This document shows, in pieces, positions 1 to 8,636 of a stretch of 64,000 nt of DNA. Both the position numbers and the translations under genes were made by a program. The stretch comes from Bacillus sp. FJAT-29790 (GTDB lineage: Bacteria > Bacillota > Bacilli > Bacillales > Cytobacillaceae): the NCBI RefSeq assembly GCF_019039215.1, contig NZ_JAHNZZ010000001.1:749637-813636 (forward strand), read 5' to 3'. Every line of letters begins with the position of its first letter. Position 1 is the stretch's first letter. The notes below the pieces were generated by a model that was given only the letters and a program-made list of their open reading frames with translations, ran no database searches and was not told the origin of the DNA.

Positions 1-107
1 GAGAAGCGTGTCAGGGGAGACCCCGCAGGAGCGTTAGCGACGAGGAGGCTCCCCGACCGCCCACGGAAAGCGAGTGCCTGTAGCGAAAATCAACAGCTAC
101 ATTTAAA
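1..107 (+). repeat. Dispersed repeat family B, copy B1 (right part)
   Basis: Non-coding, GC-rich block beginning mid-element at the window edge. It matches the right half of the copy at 25157-25356: GGAGACCCC, then CGAGGAGGCTCCC, then GCGGAAAGC-like and GTAGCG-AAATCAAC segments. No open frame with a ribosome binding site lies in it. The left half is outside the window. Confidence 0.75.
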
Positions 108-138
108 ACAGCCTATTTTTAAAGGAGGAAAATGAAAG

Positions 139-1710
139 ATGACAATTACAATTGGGAAATTATTCGACTTAACTGTTAGCAAGTATCCGAACAAGGAAGC
201 ATTATATGATGTAAGCAAGAATCTTCGGCTCACATATAAGGAATGGAGTCTTGAAATCAATAAGCTCGCGAATGCTCTTTTACAGGAAGGAGTAAGAAAA
301 GGGGATATCGTATCAACTTATTTATTTAATACGGAAGAACTGGCAACTGCTGTTTTTGCCTGTGCGAAAATAGGTGCCATTTTTAACCCGATTAATTTTC
401 GCCTTATGTCCGAGGAAGTCGCTTATATATTAAATGATGCGAAACCTAAAGTCGTGTTATTCGAGAAAATGCTCGAATCCGGCATCAAACCAATTGCCAA
501 TCGTTTTCCGCAAACTGCCTTTTGGCAAATTGATGATGAAGCACCATCATACGCAGCAAGCTACAATGATAAGGTAACGAATGCCTCGCATTTGGATATA
601 GATACAAATATTCATGAAAGCGATATCTATGCCATCATGTACACAAGCGGCACGACTGGCAGGCCAAAGGGAGTCATCCACCGCCATAGGGAAATTGTTG
701 AGCAGAGTCTGATCGTTATTAGTGCAACCAAGCTGGACAGTAATGATCATGGCCTTGTCACTGCACCGATGTTTCACTGCGCTGAATTACATTGTGCATT
801 TATTCCTCGTGTTCATATCGGTGCGAAAAATACGATTCTTCATCATTTTGATCCAAAGCAAGTTCTTCAGTTAATAAATGATGAAAAAATTTCGAAGTTT
901 TTTGCCGCACCAACCATGTGGAATATGATCCTGCAAGAAAATCTTGAGGCCTATCAGCTTCAAAGTTTGAAAATAGGTCTCTATGGTGCAGCACCGATGG
1001 CTCCGGCCTTAGTTTATGCATGTAAAAGCAAATTAGGCATCTCACTCATACAGGCGTATGGAATGACAGAAATGGGTCCGGCAATCACATTTTTATCTGA
1101 AGAAGACCAAATTAGGAAAGCAGGTTCTGCTGGTCAAGCCTGCCTAAATCATGAAATCAGAATTGTAAGGCCGAAGGAGGATGGCCCTTCAGAGCCAGAT
1201 GATACCGTTCTAGCAGGTGAAACAGGAGAAATTATTGTGAAAGGTCCTTGTATGATGAGCGGCTATTATAATAATGAAGAAGCATCAGAAAAATCAATGT
1301 ATAAAGGCTGGTACCATTCGGGCGATATTGGCTATCTCGATGAAGAAGGCTATCTTTGGGTAAAGGATCGGGTCGATGACATGATCATTAGCGGTGGTGA
1401 AAATATATATCCTCGGGAGGTAGAGGATATATTGCACTCCTATAGTGGTGTCTTAGATGTAGCTGTAATTGGGCAGCCGGATGATCGCTGGGGAGAGACG
1501 GTAACAGCTTTTGTCGTAAAAAAGGATCCAGCCCTAACGGAAGCTGAGCTTGATGAATACTGTAAAAACAGCGAGGAGTTGGCTAATTACAAACGCCCGC
1601 GTAAATATGTGTTTTGTGATGTGCTTCCAAGGAATGCAAGCGGCAAGATTCAAAAATTCATCCTTCGCAAACAGCTTGAAGGGCTATTTACGAACAATGA
1701 ATCAAAATAA
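139..1710 (+). CDS. AMP-forming acyl-CoA synthetase (fatty-acid--CoA ligase family)
   Basis: The 523-residue protein belongs to the ANL superfamily, which activates a carboxylic acid to an acyl-adenylate and then to an acyl-CoA thioester in the cytoplasm. The P-loop YTSGTTGRPKG lies near residue 167, the AYGMTEMG motif near 310, the YHSGDIGYLDEEG motif near 393, and the C-terminal lysine motif NASGKIQK near 498. The ATG at 139 follows AAAGGAGG with 10 bases between. It is followed after 15 bases by a class III CoA-transferase gene, so the pair is probably co-transcribed and acts on the same acid. The substrate cannot be read from sequence; medium/long-chain fatty acids or aromatic acids are possible. 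All catalytic motifs look intact. Confidence 0.9.
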   Translation: MTITIGKLFDLTVSKYPNKEALYDVSKNLRLTYKEWSLEINKLANALLQEGVRKGDIVSTYLFNTEELATAVFACAKIGAIFNPINFRLMSEEVAYILNDAKPKVVLFEKMLESGIKPIANRFPQTAFWQIDDEAPSYAASYNDKVTNASHLDIDTNIHESDIYAIMYTSGTTGRPKGVIHRHREIVEQSLIVISATKLDSNDHGLVTAPMFHCAELHCAFIPRVHIGAKNTILHHFDPKQVLQLINDEKISKFFAAPTMWNMILQENLEAYQLQSLKIGLYGAAPMAPALVYACKSKLGISLIQAYGMTEMGPAITFLSEEDQIRKAGSAGQACLNHEIRIVRPKEDGPSEPDDTVLAGETGEIIVKGPCMMSGYYNNEEASEKSMYKGWYHSGDIGYLDEEGYLWVKDRVDDMIISGGENIYPREVEDILHSYSGVLDVAVIGQPDDRWGETVTAFVVKKDPALTEAELDEYCKNSEELANYKRPRKYVFCDVLPRNASGKIQKFILRKQLEGLFTNNESK

Positions 1711-1725
1711 AGAAGGGGGCATTCC

Positions 1726-2844
1726 GTGCTAAAAGGAATTAGAATCATCGATTTCTCAAACTATTTGCCAGGTCCTTATGCGACACTGAGACTTGCTGAA
1801 CTAGGTGCTGAAGTGATTAAAGTAGAGCCTCCCAATGGAGATCCAGCTAGACATCTAGGGGTTAAAAAAGAGGGAACAGGCATCATATACCTTGCAAATA
1901 ACCGTCAGAAAAAAAGCATAACACTTAACCTGAAGGAAGAAGCTGGCAGAGATATAGCATTACAATTAATTCAAGCAGCAGATGTCGTACTAGAAAGCTT
2001 CCGGCCAGGTGTGATGAAAAAGCTTAGTCTCGACTATGAGTCTGTGATCAAACATAAAGAAGACATCGTCTATTGCTCGCTAACAGGCTATGGCGACAAT
2101 GGGCATTTCAGCAAGCTTGGAAGCCATGACTTAAACTATATGGGGGTGAGCGGTGTCCTAGCGCAGTTAAAGGATGGAAGTGGAAAGCCTATTCATCCAA
2201 GCATTCAAATAGCTGACTATATGGGCGGATTTGCGGTTACGGAAAGAATTCTTGCAGGTTTAGTGTCAAAATCCTTAACAGGGAAAGGAAGTTATCACTG
2301 CATTTCCATTGCAGAGGTGCTGACATCCATCATGGGTAACCATCTATTAATCGAAAAAGAAACAGGTGATCTAACGGGTATATCTCTTTTAAATGGAAAG
2401 ATCATATCCTACGCTATCTATGAAACAAAGGATAGTCGCTATGTCACTCTTGCTGCAGGTGAACTAAAATTTTGGAAAAACTTCTGTCAAGCTGTTGGCA
2501 AAGATGAATGGATAGCAGCTCATTTCTCAACAGCCGAAGAGAATAATCCTGTCTATGAACAAATGAAAAAATTGTTTAAAAGCCGAAATTTAGTAGAATG
2601 GATTGAATTTGGACAAAATGTGGACTGCTGTTTAACTCCGATTTTGGAAGCAAATGAGCTGCTAGAGTTTTCCTTATTTAAAGAAAAGAGCACGGTGTAT
2701 ACAAGTAATCAAGGGCTGCTGCAGGTGAAAATGCATGGGGATATACAAGTTAAACAGGCAACGCCACCACCGGTGAGTGATGAGCATAAAGAAGTGGTCC
2801 TAAAGGGGTTGTTGGGAGCAGGGGAAGAACAAATAGGGATATAA
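1726..2844 (+). CDS. Class III CoA-transferase (CaiB/BaiF family)
   Basis: The 372-residue protein begins LKGIRIIDFSNYLPGPYAT, the usual N-terminus of family III CoA-transferases, which move CoA between acyl groups without a covalent enzyme-substrate ester to glutamate. LAELGAEVIKVEPPNGDPAR near residue 25 and SLDYESV near 108 are family hallmarks, and HDLNYMGVSG near 138 contains the conserved Asp expected to carry the CoA-acid intermediate. The start is GTG at 1726 behind AGAAGGGGG. It is somewhat shorter than the roughly 400 residues of many family members, and the C-terminal half is divergent. Being just downstream of the acyl-CoA synthetase, it probably handles the same acyl group. Substrate unknown. 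Confidence 0.88.
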   Translation: MLKGIRIIDFSNYLPGPYATLRLAELGAEVIKVEPPNGDPARHLGVKKEGTGIIYLANNRQKKSITLNLKEEAGRDIALQLIQAADVVLESFRPGVMKKLSLDYESVIKHKEDIVYCSLTGYGDNGHFSKLGSHDLNYMGVSGVLAQLKDGSGKPIHPSIQIADYMGGFAVTERILAGLVSKSLTGKGSYHCISIAEVLTSIMGNHLLIEKETGDLTGISLLNGKIISYAIYETKDSRYVTLAAGELKFWKNFCQAVGKDEWIAAHFSTAEENNPVYEQMKKLFKSRNLVEWIEFGQNVDCCLTPILEANELLEFSLFKEKSTVYTSNQGLLQVKMHGDIQVKQATPPPVSDEHKEVVLKGLLGAGEEQIGI

Positions 2845-2859
2845 GGGATACAAAAAAAT

Positions 2860-2893
2860 CCGCTTGGATATTCAGGATCCAAGCGGGTTTTTA
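2860..2893. terminator. Bidirectional rho-independent terminator
   Basis: CCGCTTGGAT pairs with ATCCAAGCGG around a 7-base loop. A T-run follows on the plus strand and an A-run precedes it, so it can end both the CoA-transferase operon and the convergent ABC importer operon. Confidence 0.85.
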
Positions 2894-2970
2894 CAATAAA
2901 TAATTATTTTGTCCGTAATGTGTGTACAAAAATGAGGAAACTGTCTTTTTGTGGTGCCTGACACCGTAGT

Positions 2971-3777
2971 TTATGAAGAAATAAGACTGATAATCTCTTC
3001 GCGTTTTTTTACAAAGTCTGGTTCTGCCCGGTACATTCGGCTTTTTCCCTCTTCAATTTTATACGGCAAATCGCTGTAAATTTCTTTAATGATGCGGCCC
3101 GGCCGTGAAGATAAGACGATTATATGTGTACCTAACAACAAGGCCTCTTCGACATCATGTGTAATAAAGAAGATCGTTTTATGCGTCTCTCTCCATATGT
3201 TCCGGATATTATCTTGCATTTGTTCTTTTGTCATCGCATCTAAAGCTCCGAATGGTTCGTCCATTAACACAATCCGTGGATCATTTGCTAATACGCGGGC
3301 GATTGAAGCCCTTTGCTTCATGCCGCCGGATAGCTCATATGAAGCTGATTTTTTGAACTGAGAAAGACCGACCATTTTTAAATAGTGATCGACAATTTCA
3401 CGTCTTTCTTTCGTTGGGATTTTCCTCATCTTTAACCCGAATTCCACATTTTCTTCAATATTTAACCATGGATACAGCATTTGTTGCTGGAAAACAACAC
3501 CCCTATGCCGATCAGGTTTAGGTGAGATAGGCTTGTTGTCAAGCAGAACCTCACCGGATGTCGCTTGATGAAAGCCTGCTAAAATACGTAATAATGTTGT
3601 TTTTCCACATCCGGAGGGGCCTAATACACAGACGAAACTTCCTTCTTTAATGTCTAAATTTATATTTTGTAATGCAGTAACAATTTGCTTATCTGTTTGA
3701 TACGTTAATTCGACATTTTTTATTTGGATAACTGTAGACTTGGCTATCTTTTCTACAAGAGCGTGACTTTGATTAAT
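2971..3777 (-). CDS. ABC importer ATPase, sulfonate/nitrate/taurine type (SsuB/TauB-like), apparent ATT start
   Basis: Reading through to the ribosome binding site gives a 268-residue ATPase, of which only the last 169 residues follow an ATG. The missing front carries Walker A GPSGCGKTT near residue 54 and the Q-loop GVVFQQQ near 93-99, so it is needed for function. The signature LSGGMKQRASIARVL and Walker B IVLMDEPFGALD follow. In this frame a TGA stop lies two codons before an ATT at 3777, and there is no ATG, GTG or TTG between that stop and the Walker A motif. AGGAGG sits 9 bases before ATT, overlapping the stop of the upstream gene. ATT is therefore the most likely start. It powers import together with the permease and binding protein upstream in the operon. 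Confidence 0.85.
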   Translation of the reverse strand: MNQSHALVEKIAKSTVIQIKNVELTYQTDKQIVTALQNINLDIKEGSFVCVLGPSGCGKTTLLRILAGFHQATSGEVLLDNKPISPKPDRHRGVVFQQQMLYPWLNIEENVEFGLKMRKIPTKERREIVDHYLKMVGLSQFKKSASYELSGGMKQRASIARVLANDPRIVLMDEPFGALDAMTKEQMQDNIRNIWRETHKTIFFITHDVEEALLLGTHIIVLSSRPGRIIKEIYSDLPYKIEEGKSRMYRAEPDFVKKREEIISLISS

Positions 3778-3790
3778 GGGGGCTCACCTC

Positions 3791-4816
3791 CTAATCTATT
3801 TGAAGAAATTGTGGTTCAATAGCATCTTCATACGCTTTAAGGTCAGGTACTGACTCAATGGCCTTCTGGGTTTTTAAGAAGTCTGCAGTATCTTTTAACG
3901 CCTTTGCAAATGCGCCTTTTTTATCAACTGTTCCTAAAAACTCGTCTGAAGCTTGTTCATTCGCATCTAACCAAATTAATTGATCCATGAAAAATTCCGC
4001 GTCTTCTTTTGATGCATTCAACTCATTCTTTATCGCTTCAGAAGCTTGGTCTTTCGATGAACGATAAAGTTGAACGGACTCATTTAATATTTTAATATAT
4101 TGTTTCAATACATTTGGATGATTCTTAATAAAGTCCTTTGTTGCGATTCCCACGTCTGCAGTGAGAATTCCATCTTGTGCGAGGTCACGACTCGTTAAAA
4201 TAATGTTGCCGTCAGCAAGCATTTCTCCTAATGTTGGATACCAGACATATCCACCATCAATTTGTCCTTGTTTCCAGGCTGCTAACATGTCAGCCGGTTT
4301 CATGTCTAAAATAGTTACTTTATTTTCGTCAATTCCTTTTAATTTAAGAGCTGATAGCAAACTATAATGTGTTGTTGAGCCGAAGGAAACAGCGATTTTT
4401 TTGCCAACAACATCTTCAAGTGATTGAATCCCGCTATCCTTCTTTGCAACTAGCGCCTCATTATCGCCAATTACATCGTGAAGCCAAATGACTTGGTATG
4501 GTAATTTTTGTGCTACTCCTGAAGCAACAGAACTTGAACCAATTAGGCCAGCATCAATTTCTCCGGCAGCCATGGCAGTATTCACATCAACTGCTGCTTC
4601 GAACGGAAGCAGCTTTACTTTAACACCATCGAACTTCTCCTCGAACATTTTGGTCGCTTTTGCAAGCAACTCTGCATTTGGGATTACTTGATAACCAATG
4701 CGAAACTCTACTGTCCCATCAAAAGGTTTCGATGCTGTTTTCCCACAGGCACTAATCATTACTAGTGCCAAAACAAGCATCATACTCAGGAACAATCTAC
4801 TAAAGCTTTTCTTCAT
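3791..4816 (-). CDS. ABC importer substrate-binding lipoprotein, sulfonate/nitrate/taurine type
   Basis: The start is placed at the ATG at 4816 because GGGGGGAAAG precedes it and a lipoprotein signal peptide follows at once (MKKSFSRLF, hydrophobic stretch, then ISAC with the lipidated Cys at 24). A longer reading from 4852 would overlap the permease gene. The 341-residue mature fold is that of the SsuA/TauA/ThiY-type binding proteins: EFRIGYQVIPNAELLAKA at the N-terminus, DAGLIGSSSVASG and KKIAVSFGSTTHYSLLSALK in the first lobe, and GYVWYPTLGEM in the hinge. It hands the ligand to the neighbouring permease at the outer membrane face. The VWYP motif is often seen in taurine/sulfonate binders, but the ligand is not certain. 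Confidence 0.9.
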   Translation of the reverse strand: MKKSFSRLFLSMMLVLALVMISACGKTASKPFDGTVEFRIGYQVIPNAELLAKATKMFEEKFDGVKVKLLPFEAAVDVNTAMAAGEIDAGLIGSSSVASGVAQKLPYQVIWLHDVIGDNEALVAKKDSGIQSLEDVVGKKIAVSFGSTTHYSLLSALKLKGIDENKVTILDMKPADMLAAWKQGQIDGGYVWYPTLGEMLADGNIILTSRDLAQDGILTADVGIATKDFIKNHPNVLKQYIKILNESVQLYRSSKDQASEAIKNELNASKEDAEFFMDQLIWLDANEQASDEFLGTVDKKGAFAKALKDTADFLKTQKAIESVPDLKAYEDAIEPQFLQID

Positions 4817-4833
4817 CTCTTTCCCCCCATTTT

Positions 4834-5724
4834 CTAATCTTTCCCCTTCCATGGAATCGCTTTCACTTCAATCTTACGAAGGATCCGGTCAAGTAAAATC
4901 CCTGTAACACCCATCAAAATAATGCCAACATACATGATGTCACTTCGTAAGTATTTACTTGCATCAAGCACTAACCACCCGATACCGGAAACAGCGGCAA
5001 CCATTTCTGAGGCGACTAAAGTTGTATATGCAAAACCAATCGCTGTTCTCATTCCAGTGAAAATTTCCGGTAAACAGGACGGGAAAATAACAAAGCGGAA
5101 CGTTTGCCACCTATTTGCACCTAATGAAGATGCGGAATGGATGCGGTCTTCCAATACGCCTTTTACACCGGACACGGATGCAATATACATTGGAGCAAAG
5201 GCGGCTAGATATAATAAAGCCACTTTTGAGAGATCTCCTATTCCAAACCATAAAATTAATAGTGTGTAGTATGACAGCGGAGGCAGGGGACGATAAAATT
5301 CTAAGACTGGGTCTAATGCGGCTCTAACTTTTGATGAATAACCACTGATTAATCCTAAAGGAACGGCTGTAATTAATGCGAAGAAAAATGCTGTAGATAA
5401 TCGATATAGACTATCTAGTAGATGATATATTAAACTATTTCCTTTATAACCATTAACAAGTAAATCAATAAAGGCAGCCCAAGTTTTCGCGGGCGAGGGG
5501 ATAAAGACTTCAGAGAAGATATTTAGTTTAGTAGCTGTATACCATAATAAAAATATGATACCAACCGAACTCCACATGATGGCTGTTTCCTGTGAGGCTC
5601 TCCACTTGCTCTTTTTTTGTCTGACGGTCGGTATTGCACTTTTCATATTGCTATCAAGTGGTGTAAGGCTGTCATAAAGTTGAAAACTATCTTGTTCAAC
5701 TTTATTATTCATGTTTCCGTTCAT
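4834..5724 (-). CDS. ABC importer permease, sulfonate/nitrate/taurine type (SsuC/TauC-like)
   Basis: First gene of the three-gene minus-strand operon; the binding protein starts 17 bases after its stop. The 296-residue protein has a long cytoplasmic N-terminus (about 50 residues) and roughly six hydrophobic segments. The inner-membrane BPD_transp_1 signature (EAA loop) is at ASSLGANRWQTFRFVIFP, followed by LPEIFTGMRTAIG. It forms the transmembrane channel that couples to the ATPase. The start ATG at 5724 follows a GGAGTG-like site. No regulatory site was recognised upstream, where a dispersed repeat lies instead. Confidence 0.9.
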   Translation of the reverse strand: MNGNMNNKVEQDSFQLYDSLTPLDSNMKSAIPTVRQKKSKWRASQETAIMWSSVGIIFLLWYTATKLNIFSEVFIPSPAKTWAAFIDLLVNGYKGNSLIYHLLDSLYRLSTAFFFALITAVPLGLISGYSSKVRAALDPVLEFYRPLPPLSYYTLLILWFGIGDLSKVALLYLAAFAPMYIASVSGVKGVLEDRIHSASSLGANRWQTFRFVIFPSCLPEIFTGMRTAIGFAYTTLVASEMVAAVSGIGWLVLDASKYLRSDIMYVGIILMGVTGILLDRILRKIEVKAIPWKGKD

Positions 5725-5808
5725 AAAGTTACTTCACTCCCTTTACATTAAGCTAAAATGGTTTTGTATATCGGACATTCTAATTCATACATTTAACCCT
5801 TCCTTCCT

Positions 5809-6002
5809 AAATCAAATTGCCTTGGCGAATTTGCGCCCAGATTTTTATCTTAGCTTGCTGATAAATTTCTTGAAAAATCTGAGGCATCCGTCGGAGGCTT
5901 AACTTTATTCAGCCGGGGTTTGAACACTCACTGAATTGGATTCCTATTTGCATTCATCTCGCCACTAATAGAAGTGGAAGACTTCTGCTGAATAAAGTTT
6001 AA
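5809..6002 (-). repeat. Dispersed repeat family A, copy A1 (inverted orientation)
   Basis: About 195 bp, the reverse complement of the copies at 12543-12733 and 62454-62650. It contains a long-range inverted repeat, AACTTTATTCAGC against GCTGAATAAAGTT about 70 bases apart, then a block with GAGGCATCCG, AAATCTGAG and CGCCCAGATTTTTA. It has no coding capacity and sits in the 541-base gap between the ABC permease and pssA. Nothing else recognisable lies in 6003-6240. Confidence 0.85.
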
Positions 6003-6265
6003 CTGCATTCGTGGATCGTAAGGATAAGTATTTGATGTAAATCGTATTATATGGGATAGAAAATAGGTTATCAATAATTTCTGAAAGTTATGTCTATTCA
6101 AAATACAAATAAGAATTATGAGTAAATTTCATAAGATATATTTGGAGAGAAGAATAAATTCGTAGAATGGGGCATCTTTTTGTAGTAAATAAGGAGTCGA
6201 GAATGGCAATTGGATTTGACGGATACTAGATAAAGTCTGAAAAGGAGGTTAACAAGAATGAATTA

Positions 6266-6379
6266 ATGAATTATTACTTGGAAATTTTTTTCGCAGCATA
6301 TATAGAGGAACGATATTCTTATGTTAAAATGAAAGAAATTCATTTTAACATAAGAATGGTCTTAAATTTAAAATTGTAG
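6266..6379 (+). CDS. Possible 37-residue leader peptide upstream of pssA
   Basis: A 37-codon frame (MNYYLEIFFAAYIEE at the start) ends in a TAG that overlaps the pssA ribosome binding site, so it could be translationally coupled to pssA. A strong AAAGGAGG lies at 6241-6248 but is spaced for an ATG at 6258, which opens a two-codon frame (Met-Asn-stop) whose TAA overlaps this ATG. The frame runs through the perfect hairpin at 6315-6357. I do not recognise the peptide. It could be a real small protein, a coupling leader, or chance. Confidence 0.3.
   Translation: MNYYLEIFFAAYIEERYSYVKMKEIHFNIRMVLNLKL
6315..6357. promoter_or_regulatory. Perfect 18-bp inverted repeat upstream of pssA
   Basis: ATTCTTATGTTAAAATGA pairs exactly with TCATTTTAACATAAGAAT around a 7-base loop, 38 bases before the pssA start. 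There is no T-run, so it is not an ordinary terminator. An operator for a dimeric regulator or an mRNA hairpin controlling pssA are both possible. Confidence 0.6.
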
Positions 6380-6394
6380 GAGTGATGAGAACTA

Positions 6395-7078
6395 GTGCGA
6401 TTTGCGAAAATGATTCCAAACATGCTAACACTAGGTAATTTATATTGTGGATTTTTGTCAATTGGATTTGCTGCGAATGGGCAATTTAAAAACGCAGCTA
6501 TCTTGATATTAATTGGTATGATGCTGGACAGCATGGACGGCAGGGCTGCGAGAATGTTAAACGTTGATGGGGAATTAGGAAAACAGCTTGATTCACTCGC
6601 CGATATTGTCACATTTGGGGTTGCGCCCTCATTTTTAGTTTATTATACATATTTTTTCCAATTCGGCGTATTAGGATTTGTAGTAGCAGGATTATTTCCT
6701 TTGTTCGGTGCTTTTCGATTAGCCAGATTTAATATAAGCTCGAATAAATCGTCTTTGAATTATTTTGTTGGCGTTCCGATTACCGCAGCTGGGGGAATAT
6801 TGGCAATCCTCACTTTATTCGGGGATAAGATTCCTCATATCATTACAACGGTTGTTTTTACAGGCATGTGTTTTTTAATGGTAAGCAAAATTAGAATCCC
6901 AAGCTTAAAAGAAATACCGCTCCCGAAGTATGGGACGATTGTTACAATCTTTATTGGAAGCCTTTTATACTTGATTTATAAAGGTAAGTTTGGCCAATTT
7001 CCATACTTGATTTACATTGCTACACCGCTTTATGTTGCCTACTTAGCCTATCGTTTTGTTAAGTGGAAAAATAAATAA
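6395..7078 (+). CDS. pssA: CDP-diacylglycerol--serine O-phosphatidyltransferase
   Basis: An integral membrane enzyme that makes phosphatidylserine from CDP-diacylglycerol and serine, the first step to phosphatidylethanolamine. The CDP-alcohol phosphotransferase signature DG-x2-AR-x8-G-x3-D-x3-D is complete, from DGRAAR to KQLDSLAD (about residues 49-71). The protein opens RFAKMIPNMLTLGNLYCGF, typical of bacterial PssA of this subclass, and has several hydrophobic helices. At 227 residues it is longer than the Bacillus subtilis enzyme, the extra length being C-terminal. The start is GTG at 6395 behind AGGAGTGATGAG. No decarboxylase (psd) gene is adjacent; the next gene is convergent. Confidence 0.9.
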   Translation: MRFAKMIPNMLTLGNLYCGFLSIGFAANGQFKNAAILILIGMMLDSMDGRAARMLNVDGELGKQLDSLADIVTFGVAPSFLVYYTYFFQFGVLGFVVAGLFPLFGAFRLARFNISSNKSSLNYFVGVPITAAGGILAILTLFGDKIPHIITTVVFTGMCFLMVSKIRIPSLKEIPLPKYGTIVTIFIGSLLYLIYKGKFGQFPYLIYIATPLYVAYLAYRFVKWKNK

Positions 7079-7146
7079 AGGAAATTTTGCGGGGGAATTT
7101 TATACGTGGTGTTTAATGCATTGTAAATGCTGTTATGATTAATTGT

Positions 7147-7186
7147 TTCGATAATTAAAGGAGAGAAATCCCCTTTAATTATCGAA
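7147..7186. terminator. Hairpin between convergent pssA and GIY-YIG genes
   Basis: TTCGATAATTAAAGG pairs perfectly with CCTTTAATTATCGAA (10-base loop). It overlaps the last codons of the minus-strand gene. There is no strong T-run on either side, so termination may be weak. Confidence 0.55.
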
Positions 7187-7553
7187 AGAACACTTTGTCA
7201 ATATTGTATTTAGCCTGAAGTTTATTAATAATATACGTTTCATAGATTTCTCTTTCCATTGGATCCTCTACAAAACAAACCGCGATTTTATATACTTCGT
7301 CCCGATACATTTTAATGGGGGATACCGTATCTTCGAAATGCTTTCTTACTCTCTGTCTTAATTTTCTAGCTTTCCCGACGAATAAAAGATCATCATTTTT
7401 GTTGAAAAACATGATTAGACCACCTTTATCTCTTGGAATTCGATGGTAGTCTGTAAAGCCGTACATATTGCTTAATTCCGGTTCACTTGCCTCTCCTAAT
7501 TGTTTCCGTTTTGTTATGACAATATCTGGAGATGGTATTTCGATTTTTATCAT
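7179..7553 (-). CDS. GIY-YIG nuclease-like protein
   Basis: A 124-residue protein with a single GIY-YIG-like domain. GLIMFFNKNDDLLFVGKARK (about residues 44-63) aligns with the first two strands and the GK-A motif of the UvrC N-terminal nuclease, QRVRKHF supplies the conserved Arg, and PMEREIYETYIINKLQAKYN gives the catalytic Glu region. The canonical tyrosines of GIY and YIG are replaced (GLI, FVG), so activity is uncertain. No UvrC helix-hairpin domains are present. The gene stands alone and convergent to pssA. It could be a stand-alone endonuclease or an inactive nucleic-acid-binding relative. Confidence 0.75.
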   Translation of the reverse strand: MIKIEIPSPDIVITKRKQLGEASEPELSNMYGFTDYHRIPRDKGGLIMFFNKNDDLLFVGKARKLRQRVRKHFEDTVSPIKMYRDEVYKIAVCFVEDPMEREIYETYIINKLQAKYNIDKVFFR

Positions 7554-7842
7554 TATTTATCACATCCTAGTCTTTGTAGATCGTACCACACGATAACAGT
7601 AGAAATCCAGTATATGTTTGGGGATCTAATGAATAATATGCTGAAATAATAGCCCCTTTAGCCAACACCTTCTAATTGAATGGAATAATCAGTCAATCCT
7701 TCCGCAAAACGCGCATGTCACCATTTTGCCTCATTTAGAAAAATATTTAGTTTTAGAGAAGGATTAATTAAAGCAAAAGAGAATACATTTAATATTCGAA
7801 ATTTTTGGAATTATAGGTTTTCTTGTTTGGAAAAGGGGGATT

Positions 7843-8616
7843 ATGGTGGGAATTCTAGAAATTAAAGATGTGACTTTAAGATTTGGGGGAGTTGTTGCTC
7901 TGGACCATGTTGCGTATGAGGTAAAGGAGGGTGAAATTTTTTCCTTAATCGGTCCAAATGGGGCTGGAAAGACGAGTATGTTGAATTGTATAAGTGGTTT
8001 GTACCGGCCAACGGAAGGATCGATTTTGTTCAAAGGCGAAGAGATAACTCATTTTAAGCCTCATAAACGGGCGGATCTCGGGATCGCGAGAGCATTTCAA
8101 AATATTGAATTGTTTTCACATTTATCTGTTTTGGACAATCTTATGCTAGGCCGGCATGTACGAATGAAAACCGGTGTCCTAGCTGGCGGGTTATATTGGG
8201 GAAAGGCGCAAAAGGAGGAAGTGGAGCATCGAGAGAAAGTGGAAGGTGTCATCGATTTTTTAGAAATTGAAGATATTCGAAACACACCTGTCGGAACATT
8301 ATCTTATGGACTTCAAAAACGAGTGGAGGTCGGTAGAGCACTTGCGTTGGAACCTGAAATCCTCTTACTGGACGAACCGATGGCAGGAATGAATAGCGAG
8401 GAGAAAGAAGATATGGCCCGCTACATTATCGACATCCATGAAGAAATGAATACGACGATTATTTTAATTGAGCATGATATGGGTGTTGTTATGGATCTGT
8501 CGGATCATATTGCAGTTCTTGACTTTGGGAAGTTGATTGGTTATGGAACACCATTGGAAATCCAAAACAATCCAAAGGTCATCGAGGCTTATTTAGGGGA
8601 AGAAAACGTAGGATAA
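7843..8616 (+). CDS. Liv-type ABC importer ATPase (LivG-like)
   Basis: First gene of a long plus-strand cluster for a branched-chain-amino-acid-type importer. The 257-residue ATPase has Walker A GPNGAGKTSMLNCISGLY near residue 38, the Liv-specific IARAFQNIELFSHLSVLDN segment, signature LSYGLQKRVEVGRAL, Walker B ILLLDEPMAGMN and the switch His in IILIEHDMGVV. It is cytoplasmic and pairs with the LivF-like ATPase at 14146. The start ATG at 7843 has only a loose AAAGGGGG site. An acyl-CoA ligase gene follows 20 bases later in the same operon, which suggests that the cargo is a carboxylic acid activated after uptake. Confidence 0.9.
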   Translation: MVGILEIKDVTLRFGGVVALDHVAYEVKEGEIFSLIGPNGAGKTSMLNCISGLYRPTEGSILFKGEEITHFKPHKRADLGIARAFQNIELFSHLSVLDNLMLGRHVRMKTGVLAGGLYWGKAQKEEVEHREKVEGVIDFLEIEDIRNTPVGTLSYGLQKRVEVGRALALEPEILLLDEPMAGMNSEEKEDMARYIIDIHEEMNTTIILIEHDMGVVMDLSDHIAVLDFGKLIGYGTPLEIQNNPKVIEAYLGEENVG

Positions 8617-8636
8617 ATAAAGGGGGGAGTGATTTC

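Noticed and set aside
2950-2968. GGTGCCTGACACC palindrome before the ABC ATPase stop
   Set aside because: A short palindrome reminiscent of the TCAGGCAC motif at 42.6 and 52.0 kb, but too short and single here to call a repeat or terminator.
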